A DNA stretch of 64,000 nt. It comes from an uncultured Lachnospiraceae bacterium (GTDB lineage: Bacteria > Bacillota > Clostridia > Lachnospirales > Lachnospiraceae). Shown one piece after another: positions 1 to 8,037 of the stretch. The stretch spans positions 247,813 through 311,812 of the forward strand of contig CAJTMW010000003.1 of NCBI GenBank assembly GCA_910577275.1. The letters run 5' to 3'. The translations under genes and the position numbers were made by a program. A model generated the notes under the pieces. It was not told the DNA's origin. It did no database searches and saw only the letters and a list, made by a program, of their open reading frames with translations. The first letter of the stretch is position 1. Each line of letters starts with the position of its first letter.

Positions 1-440
1 GGCTGGGCGGTCAGCTCCTTATGCTTAACAGGGTCGATATGCTTGATATCCAGCATTACCAGGTCGGTGAGCTTCATAAGCCTGTCCAGCTTTTCAATAA
101 AGGGCTTATTGTCCGGTTTAAAGGCAATGCCTGAGGAGTCAATACAGGTATGCACATTATGCTGCTTTGCAATGGTGAAAAGGTCGATAAGAAAATCCAC
201 CTGCATCAGGGGCTCGCCTCCGGTAACGGTGATGCCTCCGTTTTTATAAAAATCTTTATTTCGCTGATACTGTTCGAAAATCTCCTCCGGCTCCATCATG
301 GTACCGCCGGTCATGGCCCAGGTATCGGGATTATGGCAGTAGGCGCAGCGCATGGGACAGCCCTGTACAAAAACGACAAAACGCGTTCCCGGTCCGTCTA
401 CGGTTCCAAAGCTTTCTAATGAGTGAATTCTGCCTTGCAT
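1..440 (-). CDS. pflA: Pyruvate formate-lyase activating enzyme, C-terminal part beyond left edge
   Basis: Radical-SAM activase that puts the glycyl radical on pyruvate formate-lyase, using S-adenosylmethionine and a [4Fe-4S] cluster in the cytosol. About 146 N-terminal residues are visible and the reading frame runs off the left edge. Cys28, Cys32 and Cys35 form the CxxxCxxC cluster motif (CPMRCAYC), preceded by the family's ESFGTVDGPG; a GGEP motif follows near residue 74. The ATG at 440 is preceded by AAGGAG at 8 nt spacing. It is on the same strand as the split pfl genes but about 2.5 kb downstream of them, with unrelated genes between, so it is probably transcribed separately. Family assignment is firm; pairing with the neighbouring lyase is inferred from proximity. 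Confidence 0.95.
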   Translation of the reverse strand, partial: MQGRIHSLESFGTVDGPGTRFVVFVQGCPMRCAYCHNPDTWAMTGGTMMEPEEIFEQYQRNKDFYKNGGITVTGGEPLMQVDFLIDLFTIAKQHNVHTCIDSSGIAFKPDNKPFIEKLDRLMKLTDLVMLDIKHIDPVKHKELTAQ

Positions 441-688
441 AGTAAAATCTCCTTTCTTTACCTGTATAGTATATCAAATAGCATTGGAAATTCCAATAAG
501 AAAATCCGATACCTTCAGGCTGCCATTTTTGGCATTCTTCTTCATGATATTATGAAAAATATAAAATAATTAATGATAAACATTAAAAATATATTGACAA
601 ACATAAATATTGCGAGTAAGCTATGGATAAAAGGAAGGATTCTTCAATCATGTATATATGAGAATTTAAAGAGGAAAGGGAGAAAAAG

Positions 689-1240
689 ATGGGTGAAAGT
701 AATACAAAGATAGAAAAAATAAAGAAAAGCAGTAAAGCGGCTTACGTTGTAACCAATATTGCAAAGGTATTTCTTATGGTATGTTCCATGCTGACCATAC
801 TGGCAGGAATGCTTGTCATAGGACTGGGCGGGGTTTTGAACCAGAGCCTTGGCAGAGCGTTCGAGGATGGAGTGATAAAGGAGAGGGAGCTGGCAGTCTT
901 TGAAAGCATCTTTGAACGGGACCTGGGGAGAAGGCTGATAGAGGAAGGAAATTATGCGCTGGCAATAGGGATTTACGTGATTATATTTGGGATTACCGTG
1001 ATTTTGCTGGCCCTTGTACTGCATTTTGTGAGCAGGATTTTTAGGGATTTTATGGAAAGCTACTCTCCTTTCCGGCCGGGAATCCTCAAAAATTTGAAAA
1101 TTGCACTGGTGTTGATAGTCATATATACGGCGCAGTCCGGCCTTGGAATAGCTCTGGTTGTTGCGATGGCGTCATGGTGTGTGATTAATATTTTTGAGTA
1201 TGGCTGCGAGCTGCAAAAACAGTCGGACGAAACTCTGTAA
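689..1240 (+). CDS. DUF2975-type membrane protein
   Basis: Small integral membrane protein of 183 residues. Hydrophobic stretches lie at about residues 17-45, 85-113 and 128-165, giving three or four membrane segments, the pattern of DUF2975 proteins, whose function is unknown. AAGAGGAAAGGGAG precedes the ATG. The next gene, 19 bp downstream, encodes a small XRE-type repressor; DUF2975 plus such a regulator is a common two-gene unit in Firmicutes. A TTGACA at 594-599 may be the -35 box, but no good -10 hexamer sits at the right distance. Membrane location is clear; the family call rests on layout and context. Confidence 0.7.
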   Translation: MGESNTKIEKIKKSSKAAYVVTNIAKVFLMVCSMLTILAGMLVIGLGGVLNQSLGRAFEDGVIKERELAVFESIFERDLGRRLIEEGNYALAIGIYVIIFGITVILLALVLHFVSRIFRDFMESYSPFRPGILKNLKIALVLIVIYTAQSGLGIALVVAMASWCVINIFEYGCELQKQSDETL

Positions 1241-1259
1241 GCACAGGGAGGGAGAGTAA

Positions 1260-1496
1260 ATGGCGATAATATTGAGGCTGGACCGCGTGATGGCGGACAG
1301 AAAGATATCCTTAAACGAGCTTGCGCAAAAGGTAGGGATTGCCAATGTGAATCTCTCCAATATCAAGACCGGCAAAGTCAGCGCAATCCGATTTTCCACT
1401 TTAAACGCAATCTGCGATGTACTGGACTGCCAGCCGGGAGATATCCTGGAATTTCAGAGGGAGGAAAAGCCGTATGACCATGAAAATCAGGTGTAA
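1260..1496 (+). CDS. Small XRE-family helix-turn-helix regulator (YozG type)
   Basis: A 78-residue DNA-binding protein consisting almost only of a Cro/CI-type helix-turn-helix: residues 8-60 contain LNELAQKVGIANVNLSNIKTG followed by the family's FSTLNAICDVLDCQPGDIL ending. Such short regulators commonly control the DUF2975-type membrane protein encoded with them, here 19 bp upstream, and probably themselves. GGGAGGGAG lies just before the ATG. The 3' end overlaps the converging AraC-type gene by 10 bp. The target is inferred from position only. Confidence 0.85.
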   Translation: MAIILRLDRVMADRKISLNELAQKVGIANVNLSNIKTGKVSAIRFSTLNAICDVLDCQPGDILEFQREEKPYDHENQV

Positions 1497-2395
1497 ACCG
1501 CAGTTTCAGAGGCGCCGGACTGTTTCCTCTGGCGGTATTCTTTAGGCGTCATGCCGCAGGCTTTTCGGAATTGCCTGCCCATGTAAGCGCTGTCTGAAAA
1601 GCCGCAGCGATAGCTGATTTCCGTAATGGAAAGGTCCGAGCGGGAGAGAAGCTCCTTCGCGCTGCTTAAGCGGCAGCTCATCAGATATTCAAAAGGCGTC
1701 TGCCGTATGGTTTTCTGAAAAATGCGGTTTGCTTCTCTCCCGGAAATATTTGCGGCGGCTGCAATTTCCTGCAGGGTGATTTTCTCTCCCAGATTTCTGT
1801 GAATATAGGACAGCATACTTTTGATGCGGTTCTGTGTCTCTGTTTCTATAAGCTGCGGCGCCTCAAAATGTTTTTCGATTTCCTCAAGAAGCAGCAGCCA
1901 TGTCGAGGACAGCGTATTTCTGATGAGTATTTCCTGATTCGGCCTGTGGTTCATTTCCCTTAAAAGCACAAGCTGGTCAAGAACCGCATCCGCTTCCTTC
2001 GAGCCTCTGCGAATGACATGGACAGAAATCTGCTGATTATGAAGAATCGGATTCAGATATTTTGCGGTAATCCGGCTTCCGAAATGCCCGCCGATAAAGA
2101 CGGGATGAAAAATGTGGTTGATTTCAAGAGCGGTTTTCCCCATATTTCCGTTGAGCTTCGTATCCATAACATTTGTGTTAATAAAGAAACCGTCTCCCTG
2201 ATGGACGGTATATTCCTGATGGAGGGTCCGTATTATGCTGACCCCCTTTTCCACATATCCTAATTCCAGCTCCTCGTGCCAGTGCCAGGGAACAACAAAA
2301 TCAGTCATATTCCGCTCATGCATACAGTAAGGAAACTCTGTGGTCATGCCGTCTATCTTTTCCACATGATTCTGGTCCGTAATAAACGTCTGCAT
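1487..2395 (-). CDS. AraC-family transcriptional regulator with N-terminal cupin-like domain
   Basis: Transcription factor of about 302 residues. The N-terminal half has a cupin-like ligand-binding region (PWHWHEELELGYVEKG near residue 35), typical of AraC proteins that sense sugars or other small molecules. The C-terminal ~100 residues hold two helix-turn-helix motifs (ITLQEIAAAANISGREANRIF and ITEISYRCGFSDSAYMGRQF) and the closing FRKACGMTPKEYR. The ATG at 2395 is chosen over one seven codons upstream because GGGGAG lies 8 nt before it. It diverges from the small gene at 2547. No neighbouring metabolic gene identifies its ligand. Confidence 0.9.
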   Translation of the reverse strand: MQTFITDQNHVEKIDGMTTEFPYCMHERNMTDFVVPWHWHEELELGYVEKGVSIIRTLHQEYTVHQGDGFFINTNVMDTKLNGNMGKTALEINHIFHPVFIGGHFGSRITAKYLNPILHNQQISVHVIRRGSKEADAVLDQLVLLREMNHRPNQEILIRNTLSSTWLLLLEEIEKHFEAPQLIETETQNRIKSMLSYIHRNLGEKITLQEIAAAANISGREANRIFQKTIRQTPFEYLMSCRLSSAKELLSRSDLSITEISYRCGFSDSAYMGRQFRKACGMTPKEYRQRKQSGASETAVYT

Positions 2396-2546
2396 ATTAT
2401 ATTCTCCCCGCAACATTCAGTATATGACCAGTATATAATAATTGGCGAGATAATACTACTATAAGTCTGAAAAATTATATGATTTCTTTTAGTTTTGTCT
2501 TAATATGAATCTACAATAAAAAGGTGAGTATAAGGAGGGCAAAGCG

Positions 2547-2786
2547 TTGAAAATTTTTTCTATTCCTGATGCAGGAGATTTTATCAGTCTGGTAAAGAAA
2601 AGCCGGGGAGAAGTAATGCTGTATCTGCCGGACGGAAGCCGTCTGGACTTAAAACAAAGTCATGCCGCTCAACAGCTTTTTCAGGTTATGTCTCCCGGAC
2701 AGTCAGGGCTTCATATCGGGCTGTCCAATCCGGCGGATACACCGGATTTTATTCAATATATGATGGAGGCCGGAGTAAGCCATTAA
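2547..2786 (+). CDS. Small hypothetical protein, faintly HPr-like
   Basis: A 79-residue soluble protein starting at TTG, preceded by AAGGAGGG at good spacing, so likely translated. I do not recognise the family firmly. The stretch FISLVKKSRGEVMLYLPDGSRLDLK recalls the beta strand and turn of HPr-like PTS proteins, but the phospho-His and Ser46 regions are not seen. It stands alone, divergent from the AraC gene and convergent with the pfl cluster, sharing the terminator at 2879-2914. Confidence 0.6.
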   Translation: MKIFSIPDAGDFISLVKKSRGEVMLYLPDGSRLDLKQSHAAQQLFQVMSPGQSGLHIGLSNPADTPDFIQYMMEAGVSH

Positions 2787-2878
2787 GCAAATTTAACGCA
2801 AAATACGGAAAATACTGGAAGACTGATTTTTAACAGATAAATATTGATAAAAAGATATTCAAAAAAAGATTAAATTAA

Positions 2879-2914
2879 GGGCTGCCGCAAATTAAATATT
2901 ATTTGCGGCAGCCC
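2879..2914 (-). terminator. Terminator of the split pfl operon
   Basis: A 14-bp perfect stem (2879-2892 with 2901-2914) with an 8-nt loop. On the minus strand it follows the glycyl-radical gene and is trailed by a T-rich run ending in seven T. The position also suits termination of the gene at 2547-2786 from the other strand, although the T tract there is poor. Confidence 0.85.
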
Positions 2915-2953
2915 AAAGACTGTCATTTATATTCCAATGAAATCAAATATGAT

Positions 2954-3193
2954 TTAAACTGACTCATGGAATGTACGGGAAATAACGTCAGCCTGCTGTT
3001 CCGGTGTAAGCTTAATGAAGTTTACGGCATATCCCGAAACACGGATTGTAAGCTGAGGATAATTCTCGGGATGCTTCTGAGCATCTAATAATGTATCTCT
3101 GTTTAATACGTTTACGTTAAGATGATGTCCGCCTTTTGTTGCGTAGCCATCTAATAATGATACTAAGTTGTCTACCTGAGCTGTGTTTGCCAT
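2954..3193 (-). CDS. Stand-alone glycyl-radical domain of pyruvate formate-lyase
   Basis: A 79-residue protein matching the C-terminal radical domain of pyruvate formate-lyase: GGHHLNVNVLNRDTLLDA and YPQLTIRVSGYAVNF, with the radical-bearing Gly in the RVSGY loop (residues 51-55), and the usual ending VISRTF. In ordinary lyases this segment is fused to the body; here the body gene (3452-5491) ends exactly before it. It resembles GrcA/YfiD, the spare radical domain of Escherichia coli, but here no intact fused lyase is seen, so it is likely the essential radical subunit. AGGAGG lies 9 nt before the ATG. Third gene of the pfl operon, 23 bp after the second. Confidence 0.9.
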   Translation of the reverse strand: MANTAQVDNLVSLLDGYATKGGHHLNVNVLNRDTLLDAQKHPENYPQLTIRVSGYAVNFIKLTPEQQADVISRTFHESV

Positions 3194-3216
3194 GGTAATC
3201 TGCCTCCTGTCTTATT

Positions 3217-3420
3217 TTAATGAAAATCGTCCAAACCGTCTTCCAGGGTAGGTACGCTGCATGCCAGAGGGGTTCTGGAGCAGTCCGTACATCCCATGGT
3301 CTGAACACTTTTTGAGTTTTCTTCGGTTTCGTCGTAGTCCACATTTACATGGCCTACGCCCATAGCCATGCCGGAATCCAGCATTTTTACAAGGTCGTCA
3401 ACCATTTTTTCATTGTCCAT
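3217..3420 (-). CDS. Degenerate glycyl-radical-domain paralogue with Cys-containing tail
   Basis: A 67-residue protein between the lyase body and the radical domain. Its first ~30 residues (MVDDLVKMLDSGMAMGVGHV) align with the start of the neighbouring radical protein (VDNLVSLLDGYATKGGHHL), including the GxxHxNV pattern. After that the catalytic loop is absent and is replaced by an acidic, Ser-rich stretch and a CTDCSRTPLAC motif (CxxC then Cys). It cannot carry the radical. A good GGGAGG site 9 nt before the ATG and spacings of 31 and 23 bp within the operon argue that it is real and co-expressed. Function unknown; a docking, protective or metal/redox-sensing partner of the split lyase is inference. 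Confidence 0.75.
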   Translation of the reverse strand: MDNEKMVDDLVKMLDSGMAMGVGHVNVDYDETEENSKSVQTMGCTDCSRTPLACSVPTLEDGLDDFH

Positions 3421-3451
3421 TGCATTGTACCTCCCGGAATTTTACAATAAT

Positions 3452-5491
3452 TTATTTATTTAAATCTACTTCAATATCGCCTGCAAATACCTGGTCTTCT
3501 TTGCCAAGAGCTCCGGGGATGATGGTGAAGGTATTGGAGATACCATCCTGCGCATCATTGAAAGGAAGCTTGGATACGGAAGATAAGGAAGCTACAGCGC
3601 CGTGAGTGTCACGTCCGTGCATCGGGTTTGCGCCGGGAGCGAAAGGCTGGCCTTTCTTACGTCCGTCAGGCGTGTTACCTGTTGCCTTACCATAGGTTAC
3701 GTTAGACGTAATGGTAAGAATGGATGTGGTGGGAACACCGTTTCTGTAGGTGTGATGTCTTCTGATTGCCGTCATGAATTTGTGAACAACTTCCTGGGCA
3801 ATGCTGTCTACACGGTCATCGTCATTTCCGTATTTAGGGAAGTCACCGGTTGTCTTGAAGTCAACAATAATGCCGTCTTCGTCTCTGATTACTTCTACCT
3901 TGGCATACTTAATTGCTGATAAGGAGTCGGCAACGATGGAAAGTCCGGCAACACCAGTTGCGAAGTAGCGCTTAACGTCTCTGTCATGGAGTGCCATTTC
4001 AGCTCTCTCATAGCAGTATTTGTCATGCATATAGTGAATAATATTCAGAGTATTTACATATACGTCAGCCTGCCATTCCATCATATCGATGAACTTGCTG
4101 TAAACATCGTCGTAATCAAGAACGTCGCCTGTAACAGGACGGTATTTAGGGCCAACCTGTTTCTTGGTAACTTCGTCAACACCGCCGTTCAAAGCGTAAA
4201 GCAGACATTTTGCAAGGTTTGCTCTTGCGCCGAAGAACTGCATTTCCTTACCGATAACCATAGAGGATACGCAGCATGCGATACCATAGTCGTCGCCGTG
4301 GGTTACTCTCATGAGGTCGTCGTTCTCATACTGGATAGAAGAGGTCTGGATAGACATCTTTGCACAGTATTTCTTCCAGTTTTCAGGAAGTCTGGTGGAC
4401 CAGAGAACCGTAAGGTTCGGCTCGGGGCTGGGACCTAAGTTGGTCAGGGTGTGCAGGTAACGGAAGCTCATCTTTGTTACCATGGGACGTCCGTCAACGC
4501 CAACACCGCCGAGAGACTCGGTTACCCATACGGGGTCGCCGGCGAAAATCTGGTTGTACTCGGGAGTACGTGCAAATTTTACGCAGCGCAGCTTCATAAT
4601 GAAGTGGTCAACGAATTCCTGAATTTCTTTTTCTGTGAAGGTTCCGTTTGCAAGGTCTCTCTCAGCGTAAACATCAAGGAAAGTGGATGTACGTCCAAGG
4701 GACATAGCGGCGCCGTTCTGCTCCTTAACGGAACACAGATATCCGAAATAAGTCGCCTGGATAGCTTCCTTAACGTTAGAAGCCGGCTTGGAAATATCGC
4801 AGCCATAGGAAGCAGCCATTTCCTTCATCAGTTTAAGAGCAATCATCTGCTCGGAGAGCTCTTCACGGAGACGAATCACGTCATCAGTCATAACGCGTCC
4901 GGTGGAATCCTTCTGAGCCTGTTTGTCTTCAATCAGTCTGTCAATACCATACAGAGCAACACGTCTGTAGTCGCCGATGATACGGCCGCGTCCGTAAGCA
5001 TCAGGAAGACCTGTGATGATGTGTGCGGAACGGCATGCTCTCATCTCGGCATTGTAAGCGTCGAAACATCCGGCATTGTGTGTTTTTCTGTGTGTTGAGA
5101 AAAATTCGCTGATTTCAGGGTCTACTTCGTAGCCGTTGTCGGAGCAGGCTTTCTCTGCCATTCTGATACCGCCGTAAGGCTGAAGGGAACGTTTGAAAGG
5201 TTTGTCCGTCTGGAAACCAACGATTTTTTCTTTGGATTTGTCCAGATAACCGGGGCCGTGTGAAGTAATTGTAGATACAACCTTGGTATCCATGTCAAGA
5301 ACGCCGCCTGCCTCGCGCTCTTTTTTCTGCAGGTCAAGTACCATCTGCCATAAATCTTTTGTGTCCTGTGTAGCTTCGGCAAGGAAAGATTCATCACCGT
5401 CATAAGGATGATAGTTTCTCTGGATGAAATCACGTACATTGACTTCATTTTCCCATTTGCCGCCTACAAAATCTGTCCATTCTGGTTTCAT
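3452..5491 (-). CDS. pflB: Pyruvate formate-lyase catalytic body lacking the glycyl-radical domain
   Basis: Converts pyruvate and CoA to acetyl-CoA and formate in anaerobic fermentation. The 679 residues match pyruvate formate-lyase from the N terminus (TDFVGGKWENEVNVRDFI) through the catalytic Cys-Cys pair (GIACCVSSM) to FTIIPGALGKEDQV, then stop after a short acidic tail. Fused enzymes have 740-760 residues; the missing end is the radical domain, supplied by a separate gene two positions downstream. The ATG at 5491 is preferred to that at 5497 because GAGGAGG lies 9 nt upstream of it. First gene of a three-gene operon. The stop is followed directly by a new gene with its own ribosome site, so this is an organised split rather than a sequencing slip. 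Confidence 0.95.
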   Translation of the reverse strand: MKPEWTDFVGGKWENEVNVRDFIQRNYHPYDGDESFLAEATQDTKDLWQMVLDLQKKEREAGGVLDMDTKVVSTITSHGPGYLDKSKEKIVGFQTDKPFKRSLQPYGGIRMAEKACSDNGYEVDPEISEFFSTHRKTHNAGCFDAYNAEMRACRSAHIITGLPDAYGRGRIIGDYRRVALYGIDRLIEDKQAQKDSTGRVMTDDVIRLREELSEQMIALKLMKEMAASYGCDISKPASNVKEAIQATYFGYLCSVKEQNGAAMSLGRTSTFLDVYAERDLANGTFTEKEIQEFVDHFIMKLRCVKFARTPEYNQIFAGDPVWVTESLGGVGVDGRPMVTKMSFRYLHTLTNLGPSPEPNLTVLWSTRLPENWKKYCAKMSIQTSSIQYENDDLMRVTHGDDYGIACCVSSMVIGKEMQFFGARANLAKCLLYALNGGVDEVTKKQVGPKYRPVTGDVLDYDDVYSKFIDMMEWQADVYVNTLNIIHYMHDKYCYERAEMALHDRDVKRYFATGVAGLSIVADSLSAIKYAKVEVIRDEDGIIVDFKTTGDFPKYGNDDDRVDSIAQEVVHKFMTAIRRHHTYRNGVPTTSILTITSNVTYGKATGNTPDGRKKGQPFAPGANPMHGRDTHGAVASLSSVSKLPFNDAQDGISNTFTIIPGALGKEDQVFAGDIEVDLNK

Positions 5492-5690
5492 TTGCATAAG
5501 CCTCCTCGATTTAGATTTATTTGATATAATTGTGCATAAAACTATGCGATTGCCGTACCCTCATTATATGTTACAAGGTCATAATGAGTCAAGGTTGAGA
5601 GTGTACTTTTTTATAAACAAAGCATGAAATTTAAGGTAATATTATGATTTTTTTGTAAATAGTGTTTCCGCATCTTCGCAAGGTTTAGGC

Positions 5691-5719
5691 TTGCCAGAAA
5701 TCGGGCAAAGTATTATACT
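5691..5719 (+). promoter_or_regulatory. Sigma-A-like promoter of the DUF1858 gene
   Basis: TTGCCA (5691-5696), 17-nt spacer, TATACT (5714-5719), about 85 bp before the DUF1858 start. The rest of the 313-bp gap between pflB and this gene (5492-5804) holds no gene or structured RNA that I can see; it must also contain the pflB promoter, which I could not pin down. Confidence 0.6.
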
Positions 5720-5804
5720 GGTAACGACCGCGGGACTGACAAATTCTGTAATGGGTCGGCCGGCGGTAGACGAATGCTTAACGAGGTGAAGGAGGTTATA
5801 TTAT

Positions 5805-5996
5805 ATGGCAGCAATTACAAAAGAAATGACAATCGGTGAAATTTTGAGAACAAATCCTGACGTGGCTCCCGTTCTTATGGAAGCGGGAATGCATTGTCTG
5901 GGATGCCCGTCCGCACAGGCGGAAAGCCTTGAGGAGGCGGCCATGGTGCATGGGATGGATATCAAAGATTTGATGAGCAAAATCGAGGCGCTGTAG
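5805..5996 (+). CDS. DUF1858 hybrid-cluster-associated redox disulfide protein
   Basis: A 63-residue soluble protein with the DUF1858 signature: ITKEMTIGEILRTNP at the start and GMHCLGCPSAQAESLEEAA in the middle, giving a CxxC pair at residues 31-34. Proteins of this family are found beside hybrid-cluster and other anaerobic redox enzymes and are thought to use the CxxC in thiol chemistry; the exact role is not established. AAGGAGG precedes the ATG. It is a single-gene unit with its own promoter and terminator. No hybrid cluster protein gene is in the window. Confidence 0.9.
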   Translation: MAAITKEMTIGEILRTNPDVAPVLMEAGMHCLGCPSAQAESLEEAAMVHGMDIKDLMSKIEAL

Positions 5997-6049
5997 GATA
6001 ACAGCAGGCAGTTTACGAAGCGTGCCGCTTTTATGCTCTGATGAATTAA

Positions 6050-6092
6050 GGGATGCCGTATGAGAAAATGTGTTCTCATGCGGCATCCCTTT
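6050..6092 (+). terminator. Terminator after the DUF1858 gene
   Basis: A 17-bp stem (6050-6066 with 6073-6089, near-perfect) with a 6-nt loop, followed by TTT. It lies 53 bp after the DUF1858 stop and between converging genes, so it may also serve nhaC on the other strand. Confidence 0.8.
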
Positions 6093-6158
6093 GAAATTTA
6101 TTCCCGCGGGCAATGAGTCAGGCGGATGCGGAGCACCTCTTTGACTGCAGAGGCGTTT

Positions 6159-7784
6159 TTACGCTTCCTTTGTATTGCCGAAGTTTTTAATTAAAACCAG
6201 GCAGAGCAAAAGCAGCAGGATTCCCACCGGAAGCGGAACCCACGGATTTTGCGCAAAGCCGGCCACCAGATATGTAACGAAGGAAACGGCGGCTACCGTC
6301 AGTGCGTAGGGAAGCTGGGTGGAGACATGGTTTACATGGTCGCACTGTGCGCCTGCGCTCGCCATAATGGTGGTGTCCGAAATGGGAGAACAGTGGTCCC
6401 CGCATACGGCGCCGGCCATACAGGCGGAAATGGAAATAATCATAAGCTGAGGGTTGGAGTTTGCAAACACCGCAACCACAATGGGAATCAGGATGCCAAA
6501 GGTGCCCCATGAGGTTCCCGTTGAAAAAGCAAGAAAGCAGCCTACAAGGAAAATGATGGCGGGCAGGAAGTTCATGAGAGCCCCGGCGCTCTGTTCCATG
6601 GCGGCGGCAACGAATTCGGCGGCGCCTAAGCTGTCCGTCATCGCCTTTAAGGTCCATGCAAAGGTCAGAATCAAAATGGCCGGAACCATGGCCTTGAATC
6701 CGTCAGGCAGACATTCCATACATTCTCCAAAGGAGAGCACCCTTCTTATTAAATAAATAATAATCGTAATCAGCATTGCGCAGATGCTTCCAAGGGCAAG
6801 TCCGACGGAAGCGTCCGAGTTGGAAAAAGCGGTTACAAAGCCTTCGCCCTCAAAGAAACCGCCGGTGTAAATCATTCCGATTACACAGCAGACAATCAGG
6901 GTGATGATGGGAATGACCAAATCAATCACTTTACCCTTTGAGTTAACGGGAATTTTCTCGTTGGAGGCCGCGGCCTTGCCCGAGGTAAACAAATCCCCCT
7001 TTAAGGCGTTGGCTTCATGGGCGCGCATGGGACCGTAATTGATATTCAGCAGGATAATGGCTATCATCATTACAATTGTTAAAAGGGCGTAATAGTTATA
7101 GGGAATCGCCCGGATAAAAATGGAAAATCCGTCCTCCCCCTCCACAAAGCCGGATACTGCGGCGGCCCATGAAGAAATGGGTGCAATGATGCAGACAGGC
7201 GCAGCCGTGGCGTCAATCAGGTAGGCAAGCTTTGCCCGGGAAACCTTATGCTCGTCGGTTACGGGCTTCATGACGCTGCCCACGGTCAGGCAGTTGAAAT
7301 AATCGTCTATGAAAATAAGTACGCCCAGGGCTACGGTTGCAAGCTGGGCTCCCGCGCGGCTTTTGATTTTTTCTTTGGCAAAATGCCCGAAAGCGGCAGA
7401 ACCGCCGGCACGGTTCATCAGGCTTACCATAGCGCCGAGAACCACAAGGAATATCAGGATGCCGACGTTGTAGCTGTCGGAGAGCACGGCGGCAAAGCCG
7501 TCGTTAAATATGTGTGTGATGGTGCCTTCAAAGGAAAAGCCGGAGACGAACAGGCCGCCGACCAGAATTCCCACAAAGAGCGAGCTGTAAACCTCTTTTG
7601 TGATAAGAGCCAGCACAATTGCAACCACAGGGGGCACAAGAGCCCAGAAGGTTGCATACATGGAAGGCAGCTCGGACGCCTCCTCCTGCGCCGCAAATGC
7701 AATGGCCGGCATAAGCAGAAAGCAAAGCGACAAAACCGCCGCGTCGATACGCAGGGCGCGCAGTATGCGTTTTGAATTTTTCAT
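6159..7784 (-). CDS. NhaC-family Na+/H+ (or organic ion) antiporter
   Basis: Integral membrane antiporter of 541 residues with about 12 hydrophobic segments. It starts with a signal-like segment ending AFAA (residues 15-32), then the NhaC-superfamily core, including FIDDYFNCLTVGSVMKP, STGTSWGTFGILIPI and GDHCSPISDTTIMASAGA, the conserved polar patches of this group. Members exchange Na+ for protons or move amino acids and malate/lactate, so the substrate is not certain. AAAGGAG lies 7 nt before the ATG. It is monocistronic. Just upstream lies an inverted repeat (7873-7914) that may be an operator. A Na+ antiporter would fit with the Na+-type ATP synthase further on. Confidence 0.85.
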   Translation of the reverse strand: MKNSKRILRALRIDAAVLSLCFLLMPAIAFAAQEEASELPSMYATFWALVPPVVAIVLALITKEVYSSLFVGILVGGLFVSGFSFEGTITHIFNDGFAAVLSDSYNVGILIFLVVLGAMVSLMNRAGGSAAFGHFAKEKIKSRAGAQLATVALGVLIFIDDYFNCLTVGSVMKPVTDEHKVSRAKLAYLIDATAAPVCIIAPISSWAAAVSGFVEGEDGFSIFIRAIPYNYYALLTIVMMIAIILLNINYGPMRAHEANALKGDLFTSGKAAASNEKIPVNSKGKVIDLVIPIITLIVCCVIGMIYTGGFFEGEGFVTAFSNSDASVGLALGSICAMLITIIIYLIRRVLSFGECMECLPDGFKAMVPAILILTFAWTLKAMTDSLGAAEFVAAAMEQSAGALMNFLPAIIFLVGCFLAFSTGTSWGTFGILIPIVVAVFANSNPQLMIISISACMAGAVCGDHCSPISDTTIMASAGAQCDHVNHVSTQLPYALTVAAVSFVTYLVAGFAQNPWVPLPVGILLLLLCLVLIKNFGNTKEA

Positions 7785-7872
7785 AATTGAACTCCTTTCG
7801 AATTAATCAGCAACTCATTTTATCAAAAGCGCCGACAAAAACCAAGCATTTTTGCGTAAAAAAAAGAACTGG

Positions 7873-7914
7873 GCACTATTTACTAAATATTGGATAATAT
7901 TAAGCAAATAGTGC
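7873..7914. promoter_or_regulatory. Inverted repeat upstream of the antiporter gene
   Basis: Nested palindrome: GCACTATTT (7873-7881) with AAATAGTGC (7906-7914), and an AT-rich inner pair AAATATT/AATATT around 7884-7900. It lies about 90 bp upstream of the nhaC-type start. There is no T tract, so an operator or leader structure is more likely than a terminator. Function inferred only. Confidence 0.4.
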
Positions 7915-8002
7915 GACAGCGCTTTAGAAACAGGACCCTTGCTGAAGTCGGCCAATGCGTATGCAGGCATACCCGCCCGGAGCGTTGCCCGCAGAAATAA
8001 AA

Positions 8003-8030
8003 GCCGGATACCATAGGGTATCCGGCCGGT
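8003..8030 (-). terminator. Terminator of mecA
   Basis: On the minus strand GCCGGATACC pairs with GGTATCCGGC (8003-8012 with 8017-8026) and is followed by TTTTATTT. It starts about 10 bp after the mecA stop. Confidence 0.85.
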
Positions 8031-8037
8031 TTGCCGA

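Noticed and set aside
594..622. Promoter TTGACA before the DUF2975 gene
   Set aside because: A good -35 box, but the hexamer at 17 nt (TAAGCT) is a poor -10 and no better one lies at usual spacing; left unannotated.
2547..2786. HPr (ptsH) assignment for the small gene
   Set aside because: Only a short strand-turn resemblance; the phospho-His motif and Ser46 region of HPr are missing.
4451..5098. 215-codon frame opposite to pflB
   Set aside because: It is the antisense shadow of a strongly conserved gene. No ribosome site, and the pflB frame fits the family throughout.
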